The notes beneath the pieces are model-generated. The model was not told the origin of the DNA, did not search any database, and saw nothing but the letters and a program-made list of their open reading frames with translations. From Dendrolimus kikuchii (taxonomy: Eukaryota; Arthropoda; Insecta; Lepidoptera; Lasiocampidae), in NCBI GenBank assembly GCA_019925095.2, contig CM034412.1, positions 434,001 through 498,000 on the forward strand: 64,000 nucleotides of DNA, in the 5' to 3' direction. The position numbers and the translations under genes are program-made. Positions within the stretch are counted from its first letter, which is position 1. Every line of letters starts with the position of its first letter. This document shows, piece after piece, positions 10,531-21,092 of this stretch.

Positions 10531-10537
10531 ATATATT

Positions 10538-10772
10538 AACAACCCGCAGCCAGGTGGTAGGGCATTTGCCCGACTGGATGGCTACCACCCCTGGTCTAAA
10601 GTATGTCGCCATAACAAGCTTGAGTTGTTTTCCGGCATTAGTGACCAGGTTCCAGTCTCCCTTAAGAGAGCAGCAGCGCATTTGGTGTCGCAAATGTCCA
10701 TAGGCGATGGTAACCGCTGACCATCAAGTGGGCAGTCTGCCTGTCTACTGATCTCCTGCAATAAAAAAAAAA
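10538..10772 (+). mobile_element. RetB, 5'-truncated
   Basis: Starts within the family at AACAACCCGCAGCCAGG and runs to CTCCTGCAAT plus poly(A). The 5' truncation abuts the (TA)n array. Confidence 0.75.
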
Positions 10773-11099
10773 TATATATATAAAAGAAAGTCGTGTTAGT
10801 TACACTATTTATAACTCAAGAACGGCTGTACCGATTTGGATGAAAATTGGTGAGGAGGTAGCTTAGAACCAGGAGACGGACATAGGATACTTTTTATCCC
10901 GTTTGAACCGGTAAGTGGCGCTGAGATCGGGTTCTAGAATCCTCCTAATCTTGTGGATCGCTTTTGGTGATTTTGTTTTTGTGTGTTTGAGTGGGTTCCC
11001 GGGTGGTTTAAATCCACAATTGGAACCGGTAGGTGGCGCTGGGATCGAGTCCTAGATTTTATTTTTTCAGAGCAGGACAACGTCTGCCGGGGCTGCTAG
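10773..11099 (+). mobile_element. HelB Helitron, longer subtype
   Basis: Ends GACAACGTCTGCCGGGGCTG followed by CTAG at 11096-11099 and a T. The interior has the blocks GGTGGCGCTGGGATCG and GGTAAGTGGCGCTGAGATCG, an internal duplication of the cargo. The exact 5' TC is uncertain. Confidence 0.65.
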
Positions 11100-11109
11100 T
11101 ATATATAGA

Positions 11110-11314
11110 CTAGCTGTCCCGGCAGACGTTGTTCTGCCCTGAAGAAATAAAATTTAGAACCCGATTGCAGCGCCACCTGCCGGGTCCATATGTGAATCTA
11201 AACCATCCTCGAATCCACTTGAACACACACAAAAAACCATTCAAATCGGTCCAGCCGTTTAGGAGGAGTTCACTGTCAACACACGTACAGAAGAATTATA
11301 TATATATATAAAGA
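11110..11314 (-). mobile_element. HelB Helitron, tail-to-tail with its neighbour
   Basis: The minus-strand 3' end is CTAG at 11110-11113 (CTAGCTGTCCCGGCAGACG on the plus strand) and the 5' GA/TC lies at 11313-11314 before a T. Only ten bases separate its 3' end from the 3' end of the plus-strand copy. Confidence 0.7.
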
Positions 11315-11972
11315 TAGACAGACGAACGGCTATAACAAAAACATAAAAATGTATGACATAATGGCTAGAGAACCTAAGAATAATAATTTTTTCACCATTC
11401 AAAGAGGCTATCTTGATGAAAACGGAGTTTAAAAGGTAATAAACCAACAGAATTACAACGTCAAGTTGCGTTGAGTATGAAAATTACCTCCAATATCGTT
11501 TATAACTTTTATTACATAAAATAGGCTTAATCAGACGATTTTACGTGACCACGAGCAAAAACATCTTACGCCCGCCTATTTATTAGACGAAGCACCTGCT
11601 CTGACGATTGCGTGACGCCCCTCAGGGTCCTTATCTTAATGGCCGCAGTAAGGGATCCCTAGGCATGGTGGAAACAAATGCAACCAAGTTTGTTCAGTAT
11701 ATTTGTTTTCAAACAGCAAAATAGTGTTACCAGGTGTCCACCACAGTAGTTATGAGAAATTCGTATAAAAGGCGTAGCGGCGTGTAGACGGTGTTCATTG
11801 GTTACTGTGCTGTGTGAATAGTAACATCAAAGGCTGAACAATTAAGGGGAAATTTTGCCCAAATAGTTAATATCTGGTACTTTCTTACCCAAATAGCCAT
11901 ATATATTCACGAAAGATGAAAGTTATTATTTGGCCTACCCCCAACTTGTTCATTTTTATTATATAATCCTAA
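11315..11972. other. No recognisable feature
   Basis: Unique AT-rich sequence. GTGTCCACCACAGTAGTTATG near 11736 resembles CTACTGTGGTGGACATC near 34178 in the opposite orientation, but the match is short. Confidence 0.35.
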
Positions 11973-12660
11973 TTAACCGACTTCCAAAAGGAGGTTCTCG
12001 ACTTGATTGGTATTTTGTTTTTTTATGTATGTACACCGATTACTCTGAGATTTATGATCTGATTTACGTGATTCTTTTTTAGTTCGATGCGGAATATATG
12101 CCATTTGGTCCCCTCAAAATTTAACATAGTTTGGCCCAGTAGTTTTCATTTTCTGAATATTTTTCAAGAAGAATTTTTCCATTCCGTTCCGTTCTTAGGA
12201 CCTATATTTTTTAAGCCTCGCGGCACCTTTCGTAGGCCTACCCATAACTAGACACTAAAAAGTGTATATATATATACATAACTTCACGCCAGTTCCCTTG
12301 CGGGGTAGGCACGAACAACAGAGCGCCATTTAGGCTTATTCTTACACACCTCACTTGCTTCCTTGACATTTATAACTCTCGTCATGCACGCTCGTCTATT
12401 CTAAAGGCTGTTACTAAAAAGTAACAAATAAAAAAAACTTCGATTAAAAAAACCGACTCCAAAAACTGAAAAGTATAAAATAACTTATTCCTAAAGCTAT
12501 TTTTAATTATAATATCTTTTTTTTAATATATATTATCTAAAACATCTTGAAGTCAGTGCGAAGTAAAACATAAAAATTACTATATTTTGTAAAAAAAAAT
12601 TGACTTCAAGAGTTATTTTATACTTTTTAGTTTTTGAAGTCGGTTTTTTTATTTTATTCA
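11973..12660. repeat. AACCGACTTC repeat family copy, interrupted by RTE-T
   Basis: Begins AACCGACTTCCAAAAGGAGG and ends GAAGTCGGTTTTTTTATT. It includes TTTGGCCCAGTAGTTTTCA and CCATAACTAGACACTAAAAAGT, as in the copy at 42560-43570. The half beyond the RTE-T insert folds back on itself (ACATCTTGAAGTCAGTGC region). Confidence 0.65.
12264..12412 (-). mobile_element. RTE-T tail, 149 bp, 10 bp TSD
   Basis: ACTAAAAAGT occurs at 12254-12263 and 12413-12422 and once in the uninterrupted homologue near 43086-43095 on the opposite strand. The tail is mixed (TA)n/(CATA)n. Confidence 0.85.
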
Positions 12661-13160
12661 TACTAGTCTTGAAAACTTATGAAATTACTAGCAGATTAGT
12701 AATCGCTGAAAATAAAATGATACAGGCCCATGCAAGTATTTGCTTCCTTCTTTATTCGTGCTAGATATGAATGACGATTTACACCACAATCGGAGGCGCG
12801 GATAAGGGCCCCCATTTGAAAGTCAGATCCGCTGATGAGGCGGCGTAATATACCCGGATTTATGTCCAAAATGTAACCGGTCTGCGCCACCGACACGCGA
12901 CGGGAAGTAGTGCTATTTTGAACGGGGTAAAGTGAATAGTAGAGTGATAATGGACATTTCATATGATACGTATACTCCATACTTATACATATATACCACC
13001 ATATAAAATTATTTCTGATCGAACCATAGCGTTTTGGACTATATAATTTTGTTTTAATGTAACCTTATGACGTTTGACATAGAATTGACAGAATGCGCGC
13101 TGCAAATATCGTCAAAGAGGATCTAAAAAAACTGAATATCGTTTAAAACAGATGCTTCGG
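12661..13160. other. No recognisable feature
   Basis: A 94-codon minus-strand open frame (12696-12980) lies in a relatively GC-rich patch. It has no recognisable domain and no second copy in the window, so I do not call it a gene. Confidence 0.35.
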
Positions 13161-13167
13161 TCAATAT

Positions 13168-13312
13168 GCATACAAACATAACTTCACGCCAGTTCCCTTG
13201 CAGGGTAGGCACGAACAACAGGGCGCCATTCAGGCTTATTCTTACACACCTCACTTGCTTCTTTGACATTGATAACTCTTGTCATGCACGCTCGTCTGTT
13301 CTTAAGGCTCCT
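13168..13312 (-). mobile_element. RTE-T tail fragment
   Basis: AACTTCACGCCAGTTCCC through GGCTCCTGAC. The tail is degenerate (CATACAAACATA) and no clear TSD is visible. Confidence 0.8.
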
Positions 13313-13349
13313 GACCTCCTTTCATCTCCTGATAAAATACATGTAAAAT

Positions 13350-13704
13350 AATTAATTTAGCTGTAATCGGGTTCCAATATTTAGGTGAAATTATTTTTGT
13401 GTGTGTTCAAATGGGTCCCGGGATCGTAAAGATTTAAATTTGAACCAGGTAGATGGCGCTGTAATCGGGTTCCAAAATGTAGGTGAAATTATTTTTGTGT
13501 GTCCAAGTGTCCCGGGATGGTTAAGATTATAGATCTACCGGTAGATGGCACCGCTAAAGTCTTCCTAACGATGGGACCACTTTTGATGATTTTTTGTTTT
13601 TATTAAAGTGGATTCGAAAATGGTTTAAATTAACTATTGGTCCCGGTAAATGTTGCTAGATTTTTATTTCTAAGGGCAGGACAAGGTCTGCCGGGTACAG
13701 CTAG
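13350..13704 (+). mobile_element. HelB Helitron with duplicated interior
   Basis: 3' end GGTCTGCCGGGTACAG then CTAG at 13701-13704. The block TAATCGGGTTCCAA...GTGAAATTATTTTTG occurs twice about 90 bp apart. The 5' end is not sharp. Confidence 0.65.
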
Positions 13705-13790
13705 TAATTAACAAAACTACTTCTACTTATGTAATATTTAATTAGTAAATCAAATAAATAAATTTTAATAAAACCAACAATAAATACGTT

Positions 13791-14491
13791 ATATTTTCTT
13801 AAGTTTTCGCGACTTGTACACATAATAAAACTACGTTTTAACGATTTTAAGCGCGGTAATTTTATTTGACGTTTCGGTCACTTTTCAGTGGCCGTGATCA
13901 CGGAAGACAAAGATGTCAAGTGTCAACGAGTATTGTTAAAGTTTTATTTAGCCTACCGCCAACTTGTTAATTTTAATTATTTAATTTTAATTTTGTTTAT
14001 GGTTATTATTTACTCTATGGGAGCCTAATCTAATTTACTACCGCTTCGCAACATGTTATGGCTTGAAGAGAAGAAGCGGCGCAAGAAACTCTTCAGCAAA
14101 CATGCCTAGCTCTAATAATTTTATATAATATTAAAATGGGTGGAAGGAAAAATAAAAGTAATTATCAGTCAAGTTGGTTTGTGTTCCGTTGTACGCAGAA
14201 AGAGCTCACAGTGTCTTGAGGTCTGGCAGCTGCTTTTTGCTGGGTTTGGGTCTTAATAGTTTTGATGATCGGATCCCAAACAGGTGGTACTTGCCAACCA
14301 TATTCTCAATTGAAATTTGGGTGTTTTTTGATTTCAATAGCCTCACGCATCATTCTAGGTATGAAACGATTCTCTTTCGCGAGGATTTGTGGGTTATCAA
14401 ATCTGATGTAGTGGTTGGGTTTATCCAGCGTGTGTTCACTTTACTTTATTATGTATACAAGTCGCGAAAACTTAAGAAAATATTATATATA
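13791..14491 (-). mobile_element. Penelope-like element (PLE), ~700 bp, inverted termini
   Basis: The two ends are inverted copies of CTTAAGTTTTCGCGACTTG plus ATAATAAA (13799 onward, 14446-14487). Between them, on the minus strand, lies a coding remnant of a GIY-YIG endonuclease C-terminus, followed downstream by a terminal region with GAAGAGTTTCTTGCG, GCGAAGCGGTAG, the GTGATCACGG block and CCGAAACGTC. Penelope-like elements are known for unusual, sometimes inverted, terminal repeats and for short hammerhead-related motifs there. The RT domain is missing. Confidence 0.75.
14182..14440 (-). pseudogene. PLE GIY-YIG endonuclease C-terminal remnant
   Basis: Minus-strand translation gives HYIRFDNPQILAKENRF, then MMREAIEIKKHPNFN, an in-frame TGA, then YGWQVPPVWDPIIKTI. 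The R-E-A-x-E-I-x-K-H motif followed by a G-W/Y...W-x-P-I segment is the conserved tail of the endonuclease in Penelope-like polyproteins. The stop replaces what is normally a charged residue just after the asparagine, so the copy is dead. The GIY-YIG core itself is not present. The 165-codon plus-strand frame over this interval is antisense shadow. Confidence 0.72.
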
Positions 14492-15008
14492 TACTCGAAT
14501 TCAGAAACTGAAGACTTCGATAGCATAAAAAAATCTATATACCCTATAATCTCCTTAATGATTCGTCTGGAGTTTTACGTGTCTCCCCCCCCCCCCCGCT
14601 CGCCCCTCCCCGCGGGGCTGAATTTAAATTTATTAGCACACCAAATTCCCTTATTGACTCCGCCGGAGTAATGCGCAGCAGCACTTCTTTTTACTGCGCA
14701 AGTTGGATAATTAGAAAAGTTAAAGCCCGTGGGGCGAATTCGTTCCGTTTTCATATAGCGGAAATGAAGGTACTTGTTTTTTGTTTATTTCGGTTCAACT
14801 TTGAACTGAAAAATAACTTCACTCCACCTGGGGGGGTTTGCAAATTTACTCCTCGAAAGATATAAATTACTTTTTAAGTTTTAGAATGACCTTGCGTCTG
14901 CTTCAGGTTTGCTTTTTATTTAATGATCCAAATAAATAGTACTTGTACTTATATATTTTATATTATATAAAACTAAATTTAATATTTGTCTTGATGGTAA
15001 ATAGTACA
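14492..15008. other. Unclassified gap with poly(C) run
   Basis: Contains a C run (14586-14598) followed by a GC-rich CGCTCGCCCCTCCCCGC stretch and AT-rich sequence. No repeat family or gene is recognised. Confidence 0.35.
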
Positions 15009-15010
15009 CG

Positions 15011-15488
15011 ATCAAATTGATTGCGTACTAGCAGAATGTGATGTCAGGAGCCTTAAGAACAGACTAGCGTGCATGACAAGAGCTATGAATGTCAAAGAAG
15101 CAAGTGAGGTTCTTACACACCTCACTCGCTTCTTTGACATTCATAGCTCTTGTCATGCACGCTCGTCTGTTCTTAAGGCTACTGACATCACCTTCTGCTA
15201 GTACACGATCAATTTGATCATGGAAGGTGTGTCGTGGCCTTCCACGACTTCTGCATCCATCCACTTTTGCATTGTATATCTATTTAGTCATTCTTTCCAC
15301 ATGCCGGAACAGACCAACTCTCTTACTTACTTCGGTATTACGAACGCAGTCCGCGAGCGTCACTCCGCAGATTTTGCGCAGTGCTCGCATCTCGACCGCG
15401 TTTACTCTACTTTCATGCTCTCTCTTCCATACGTGAGCGTAGGTACCAGCACCGCGTTGTGTATGGCTAGCTGGGCCTTCTGGCTGGG
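15011..15488. mobile_element. RTE-T head-to-head inverted pair (palindrome)
   Basis: A plus-oriented piece (15011-15110) meets a minus-oriented piece (15119-15488) across an 8 bp spacer. The overlapping parts (ACTAGCAGAA...GCAAGTGAGGT against ACCTCACTCGC...TTCTGCTAGT) form arms of about 85-100 bp. The minus part continues to the YGSESW-region codons and GGCCTTCTGGCTG. Neither piece has the final 70 bp or the (ATGT)n tail, unlike almost every other copy. Confidence 0.8.
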
Positions 15489-16145
15489 CATACTTACAAT
15501 TTAATTTATCGCCTTGATTGACTAGTGCCAATTTACACGTTTGGTCGTTCGGTGGTTTACTTTGAATCATTTGGTGTAACCATAACATGCAGGTTGTTGG
15601 CGAACGCCATTTAACGTTTGTTTCATTTCCAAACGGCGACGAGTTCTTTGGCTGATATCTTCGCAGTATATAAGGCTTTTTTTTAATATATGAAACGATT
15701 TCTTCCAGTAATATGAAAGGGGCTTTTCAAAAAGCCGTGGTCCGTATGATCGCGATGAACGATATTTCGAAATTTAAAGTAAATTTTCACAAGTGATATT
15801 TTGTACTTATGTATTTATTCTTCTATTTAATTAAACAAAATAGCATTGGGCTACAAATATTTGTAGGAAATAAAACCTCAAAAAATAATTGTAAGAAGTT
15901 TTTGCGACTCGGAAACTCGATTTTTATTTCGTGATTATTATGATTATTTAAAAATATTATTTCTTTTTTCAAAAGATAATGGCATAAAATAAAATAAAAT
16001 TAAAATACTTAAAAATTGAAAACAACAATTGTTGTGGCGACAGGATAAATAATTAAAAGCTGAAATTTCAGAAACTGTTCTTCCTTGTAATTGATGTACA
16101 CACAGAGAGAGAGATTTTTGACGGTGGATACAAAAAAAGCCGTTA
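15489..16145. other. No recognisable feature
   Basis: AT-rich sequence without any identified family. Confidence 0.35.
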
Positions 16146-16149
16146 ATAT

Positions 16150-16627
16150 TGTTACGAGTTACAGGACTCGAATTAAAATGCCGTTGGAATTACTATAAAA
16201 TTTATTAGAACTATACAAACACGTATAACACAGGTACAAATATAACTGGACGCAACCAGTACAAACGTGATGCACGATTTTATGACACGCGCAAAGTCCG
16301 TCACTATATAGCTCATCGAAAGTACACACGTCTTACTCGTATCGTAATCGTCGCTTGACTGCCCCTCTCGCTAGACTGCCTCCCCTCTCCATCCTAGCGT
16401 CGTTTTATACTTCACAAATATATTTGTGCCCGCCCGTATCGTCGACTTAATTTCCTAGAAATGCGTAATCCGCACACTTGCTTAATTATTCTTGCGAACG
16501 GCCATAAACTAGTACAATACACAATAGACTGTTTTTCTAAGTAAACAAAAGAAGTTCAAATGCGGGGAGGTAATAAACTGCGCTATATGGCAGGCAGGTG
16601 TGCATTCACTTTTGTCGGCATGTAACA
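16150..16627 (-). mobile_element. LTR-A solo LTR, TSD ATAT
   Basis: TGTTACGAGTTACAGG to TCGGCATGTAACA, 478 bp, flanked by ATAT at 16146-16149 and 16628-16631. The middle (CCCCTCTCGCTAGACTGCC) differs from other copies, marking a subtype. Confidence 0.88.
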
Positions 16628-16904
16628 ATATTAAACGCCTGTAAAATGTATGTAGTCATAATTGGTATGTGAAATTAGGCAAGCGCTTCTTAACAACTAT
16701 AAATATATTTACAGGTGAAAATGAATTCCAGATCGTTGTCGATGGAGAGCGTTCCCGAAATGGTGGCCACCTTTCCACGTTGTATGGTAACGCTGACCTG
16801 TTGCCCTAAATACAGGCTAACATTTAGTCACTGGAGTTATCATGTATTTCTTACGTTCACTTAACAATTTTCACGACTATACGAGAAATTTTATCCATTT
16901 AAAA

Positions 16905-17090
16905 TCCACAATAAAACTACGTTTTAACGGTTTTAAGCGCGGTAATTTATTTGATTTTTATTATTTTGACGTTTTGGCCACTGTTCAATAGCCGTGATCA
17001 CGGAAGACAAAGATGTTAAGTGTCAATGAGTATTGTTAAAGTTAAAAAGATCAAATTGGCGGTACGCTAAATAAAACTTTAAAATAAAAT
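16905..17090 (-). mobile_element. PLE terminal fragment
   Basis: AATAAAACTACGTTTTAACG, GCGCGGTAATTTATTTG, GACGTTTTGGCCACT, GTGATCACGGAAGACAAAG and a TATTGTTAAAG end, in the orientation of the 13.8 kb copy. Coding sequence is absent. Confidence 0.7.
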
Positions 17091-17159
17091 CATTATATTA
17101 TATTAAGATTGACGTTCGTGCCAATTTCATAGGCCTCAGTTTTTGCTAAAATAGTTCCA

Positions 17160-17720
17160 AAACCCTAACACGTTCCCGCATACCAAGCTGGAATATGAAG
17201 GAATCTGAGAAAACCTGGCCACTGATGAGGAAAGAAGTGACGCAGGGTGGAATAAGGCTATGGCAAGCGGTCGAAAAAACTACACCGCTGTTCTAGAAAT
17301 TAAGGCCCCAGTATCATATACAAAAAAACAAGCAGTCAGTGAAGGAGCAGCATACCAAATGAATTAAAGCCATTTTGGCAAATCAAACTCACTGCAATGA
17401 AACAACAAAGAACTGAGTAGACTTCATGAACAACAACACAATAAATACATGAAAACAAAAAATGATGACTAACCACAACATACTGAATTATTTTTGTAAA
17501 TATAACTTACACTTCTAAATAAAAATATCAAACTCGCGATGTATTTTCTTAGTACAATTTGTGTTTTTAATTTTGCAATCTTATCGCATACTTTGAGACA
17601 AACGCCGGTGCCCGTTCGGGTTATTAGTTGCTATTTCATCGAATACGTGTGGAAAATCGCCGAAACGTAAGAGCTAGTAATACAGTAATATTATGACGCT
17701 TACGACCTTTTGGCTTCTAG
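17160..17720 (+). repeat. Two-copy repeat, unclassified (partner at 55420-55870)
   Basis: GCGGTCGAAAAAACTACACCGC, AAGCAGTCAGTG, GCCATTTTGGCAAATCAAACTC and CGCGATGTATTTTCTTAG all recur inverted at 55.4-55.9 kb. Divergence is considerable. No terminal repeat or coding motif was recognised. Confidence 0.55.
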
Positions 17721-17894
17721 TTAATTTGTAGAGACACTAGTAATAATATGTTTGAACAGAACGCATAAAGCCAATGAATGCATGGCGCTTTCGACCTTTT
17801 GGTCGGTTCGGTAGATTCTTAAAGGTAGGCTATGGGGAATCGAGTTGTATGAAGTCCACGCCACTGTGAAATACGAATCAATATTATTATGGTA

Positions 17895-18037
17895 TACTTT
17901 GGACCAAGGTTGGTGGCTTTTCACACGGGCAAGTAGACTCATATTCATAACGTGGCTGTGGACAGATTTGCCGAGTGCTACAACAAACCGGCCGATTGCA
18001 AAAATTTGAATTTTCTCTCTGTTCCTGTACTGATAAA
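17895..18037 (-). mobile_element. Degenerate RetB
   Basis: TTTGGACCAAGGTTGGTGG, GGCTGTGGACAG, ACAAACCGGCCG and TTCTCTCTGTTCCTG follow the family order but with many substitutions and an early 3' loss. Among the oldest copies in the window. Confidence 0.6.
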
Positions 18038-18314
18038 ATAAAAAATCTAGGCCGTAGTTAGTTATAATTCTTCTTCTGTCTTCTTCGGAACTTATTTAAA
18101 GTAAGGACCCAAAATCGCCAATCGCTTACGTCTTTACCGCGACTTAACCGTTCATCGAGGGTGAAATAAAATTTTATAGTCCCCGAATATGACGTCAAAT
18201 ATTCAGCGCAACCCCTAAATTAGGGGTTTATGAGCTCTCGTACGTTATTCAAGCACACATTTTGTTCACCCCCAGATTTTTGGAGCGTGACCTTTTTAAC
18301 TTTACAGCGTTTTG

Positions 18315-18601
18315 TTTTTTATTGCTGAAGCACAGTGGACAGGCTTACGGCCCAACTGTGATGGAAAGTGACCGTCACCTATGGACATTAGCAATACCAG
18401 AGGTGCTGCCAATGTTCTGCCGGCCTCAAAGGGGAGACTGGAACCTGGGCGCTGATGCCGGAACACAGCTCAGAGTTGATATGGCGGTATGCTCTAGATC
18501 AGGGGTGGTAGCCATCCAATCGAGAAGATACTCTACCACCTTGTTATGTCGACTCTCACGACAAGCCACCTGGCCACAGGAATTAGTATTCTTACTATGT
18601 C
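18315..18601 (-). mobile_element. RetB, TTGCTGAAGCACA subfamily
   Basis: Poly(T) then ATTGCTGAAGCACAGTGGAC instead of ATTGCAGGAGATCAGCAGAC. The rest follows the family to TTAGTATTCTTA. It shares this variant with 22931-23186, so at least two subfamilies exist. Confidence 0.75.
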
Positions 18602-18639
18602 TAGATTTGAATGCAGATTTTTTCTACCCAAAATCACAT

Positions 18640-18893
18640 ACATACATATATACATAACTTCGCGCCAGTTCCTTTGCGGGGTAGGCACGAACTACAGAGC
18701 GCCATCAGGCTTATTCTTACACACATCACTTGCTTCTTTGACATTCATAACTATTGTCATACACGCTCGTCTGTTCTTAAGGCTCCTGACATCACCCTCC
18801 GCTAGTACATTATCAATTTGATCATGGAAGGTGTGTCGTGGCCTTCCACGACTTCTGCATCCATCCACTTTTGCATTGTATATCTGTTTAGTC
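18640..18893 (-). mobile_element. RTE-T tail
   Basis: (CATA)n, AACTTCGCGCCAG 3' end, running to TATATCTGTTTAGTCATTC. A short TCAG repetition (CAGTCAGTCATTG) marks the truncation junction. No clean TSD. Confidence 0.85.
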
Positions 18894-19009
18894 ATTCAGT
18901 CAGTCATTGTAAATAATACAATAAGTAAATAAAAAAATAAGTTTAGTTTTAAGCGTAACGTCGTTAAATGGTTACCGTAGAACGGAACGTTTCAAGAGGC
19001 TTGGATAAG

Positions 19010-19277
19010 TTTTTTTTTTATTGCAGGAGATCAGCAGACAGGCTATGGACATTTGCAACAGCAAAGTTGCTACAAATGCGCTGCTGCTCTCTTAAAGGAA
19101 ACTGGAACCTGGTCACTAATGCCGGAACACAACTCAAGGTTGTTATGGCGACATACTTTAGACCAGGGGTGGTAGCCGTACGTACTACTACCACCTGGCT
19201 GTGGGTTGTTAAGTCGCCTCTTACGACAGGCCGCCCCAACGCAGGAAATTGTATTCTTTCTCGTTTACTGCACGGAT
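19010..19277 (-). mobile_element. RetB
   Basis: Poly(T) start and ATTGCAGGAGATCAGCAGAC with a ~25 bp deletion of the GGCCCACTTGATGG block. 5' end at CACGGAT. Confidence 0.8.
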
Positions 19278-19738
19278 AAAACGGACTTATCCTTGATTGT
19301 GAAACGCAAACAAGGGATAGATGTACTGTTACTGATGGTCGGGGATAGCGACATATCTGTTATCTCAGATAAGTTATTGAAAACGGCCGAAGAGTTGCAA
19401 CAAAATTTAAAGTGTAAAATAATGTTAGCAATACATCGTTGTGTGAACCGAGGAATCGTGACGATGCGCGACTAATGACGCATCCGAGTTCAATATCGGG
19501 CCGATATCAGTCGACGGGGGGCCAATATCGCGTTGTGTAGTATGGCTCCTTCCGCCCAATTTAGTGTTAAAAAATACGAAGCGATAAGGACGCCCTCTCT
19601 CGAACGGCTTGATAATGTATTCGTTACTTCAATTTTATTGTATACTAGAATGGCGATGTCGTATTAGGTATTGACACAGAGTACATTAATATAATAGGAG
19701 AGATATGGAAATGACATCACTAAAAAACGACATTATTT
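19278..19738. other. No recognisable gene
   Basis: A 62-codon stop-free stretch (about 19285-19475, plus) encodes a lysine- and leucine-rich peptide ending in TAA. It has no recognisable domain, and its apparent start lies inside antisense RetB. A short GC-rich patch with GGGCCGATATC follows. Confidence 0.35.
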
Positions 19739-19852
19739 AATCGACGTAATACACTACCCTGTGGTACTCCAACTCTAATTTCTGTGAGGTCCGAAAAGCA
19801 GACTTTTTGTTGGACCCTGAACATTCTGTTTGAGATATATGAGGCTAGCAAA
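19738..19852 (-). pseudogene. Jockey/CR1-type reverse transcriptase fragment
   Basis: Minus-strand translation reads YISNRMFRVQQKVCF, then EIRVGVPQGSVL. The G-V-P-Q-G-S-V-L motif preceded by a Y-x-S-N-R segment is RT block 3-4 of Jockey/CR1-group LINEs. Only about 40 codons remain. It abuts an RTE-T copy on the opposite strand. Confidence 0.7.
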
Positions 19853-20520
19853 TCAGATGTTATGCTGGAGCAAGTGAATGAGTTTGTATATCTTGAATGT
19901 GCTTTTAGTAGGGATGGAAGGTACACCGCGGATATAGAAAGAAGAGTGAATTTGGGGAATAGTGTGAATGGAGCGTTAGGTAAACTTCTAGGTGCTAAGA
20001 ACCTCAGCCAGAAGGCCCAGCTCGCCATACACAACACGGTGCTGGTACCTACGCTCACGTATGGAAGCGAGAGTTGGGTATGGAAGAGAGAGCATGAAAG
20101 TAGAGTAAACGCGGTCGAGATGCGAGCACTGCGCAACATCTGCGGAGTGACGCTCGCGGACCGCGTTTGTAATACCGAACTAAGAAAGAAAGTTGGTCTG
20201 AAAGAGAGTGTCGGGGTGAAGGTAAGGAAAGGAATGTGGAAAGAATGCATGATGAAAGAATGACTAAACAGATATACAATTCAAAAGCGAATGGATGCAG
20301 AAGTCGTGGAAGGCCACGACACATCTTCCATGATCAAATTGATCGTGTATTAGTAGAAGGTGATGTCAGGAGCCTTAAGAACAGACGAGCGTGCATGACA
20401 AGAGTTATGAATGTCAAAGAAGCAGGTGAGGTGTGTAAAAATAAGCCTAAATGGCGCTCTGTTGTTCGTGCCTACCCCGCAAGGGAACTGGCGTGAAGTT
20501 ATGTATGTATGTATGTATGT
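19853..20520 (+). mobile_element. RTE-T, long 5'-truncated copy
   Basis: Coding begins around EQVNEFVYLECAFSRDGRYT, passes AQLAIHNTVLVPTLTYGSES, VEMRALRNICGVTLADR and, after a deletion and frameshift near 20238, continues DERMTKQIYN to AYPARELA and stop. (ATGT)n tail at 20501-20520. With 37634-38275 it is one of the two longest copies, and the two together define about 215 codons of the polyprotein C-terminus. Endonuclease and RT core are missing. Confidence 0.88.
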
Positions 20521-20610
20521 AGAAAATAATACCATAGCTAATATAGGAGATGTCATGAAACTATAGCTGTAGTAATTACCCATATAGTAATGCCATAATT
20601 TTATAGATTA

Positions 20611-20819
20611 CTAGCTGTCCCGGCAGACGTTGTTCTGCCCTGAAGAAATAAAATTTAGAACCCAATTGCAGCGCCACCTACCGGGTCCAAATGTAAGCTA
20701 TCATATCTTTCAAGTCGGATCAAACTGCACACGGTGTGCAAATTTGATTAAAATCGGTCAAGTAGTTTAGGAGTCCATCGCGGACAAACAACGTGACACT
20801 TAATTTATATATATTAAGA
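20611..20819 (-). mobile_element. HelB Helitron, full length (209 bp)
   Basis: 3' CTAG at 20611-20614 preceded by A. Hairpin region CCCGGCAGACGTTGTTCTG. 5' end at 20818-20819 (GA on plus) followed by T. No TSD. Confidence 0.8.
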
Positions 20820-21092
20820 TATGAAACTATGACAGTTTTGAAAATAAGTACATGTATTGTTATGAAAACCTTGTTCCCGCAAACATTCGCTGTTGAAAGA
20901 TGGCGCCACTTGAGTTATCAAACGTTTACCTAAATTTGGATATTGGTGGGTTGTAGCACTTGTGGCTCAAAAATATAAAAATAGTGTTTGTTGGAAACTA
21001 TTATTCGACCGTGATTAGTGTACCTGTAAAGGTTAAAATGAAGTGTAAAGTTGATGACTGAAATTGTATTTAGATGATGAAAGTGTGATGAG

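Noticed and set aside
12696..12980. 94-codon minus-strand ORF as an exon
   Set aside because: No recognisable domain, no clear splice sites and no homologous copy. A chance frame cannot be excluded.
14174..14671. 165-codon plus-strand ORF
   Set aside because: It is antisense to the PLE endonuclease remnant and then runs through a poly(C) region. No domain.
19285..19475. 62-codon stop-free stretch after a RetB copy
   Set aside because: The start codon lies in antisense RetB and no domain is recognised. Kept only as an unclassified gap.
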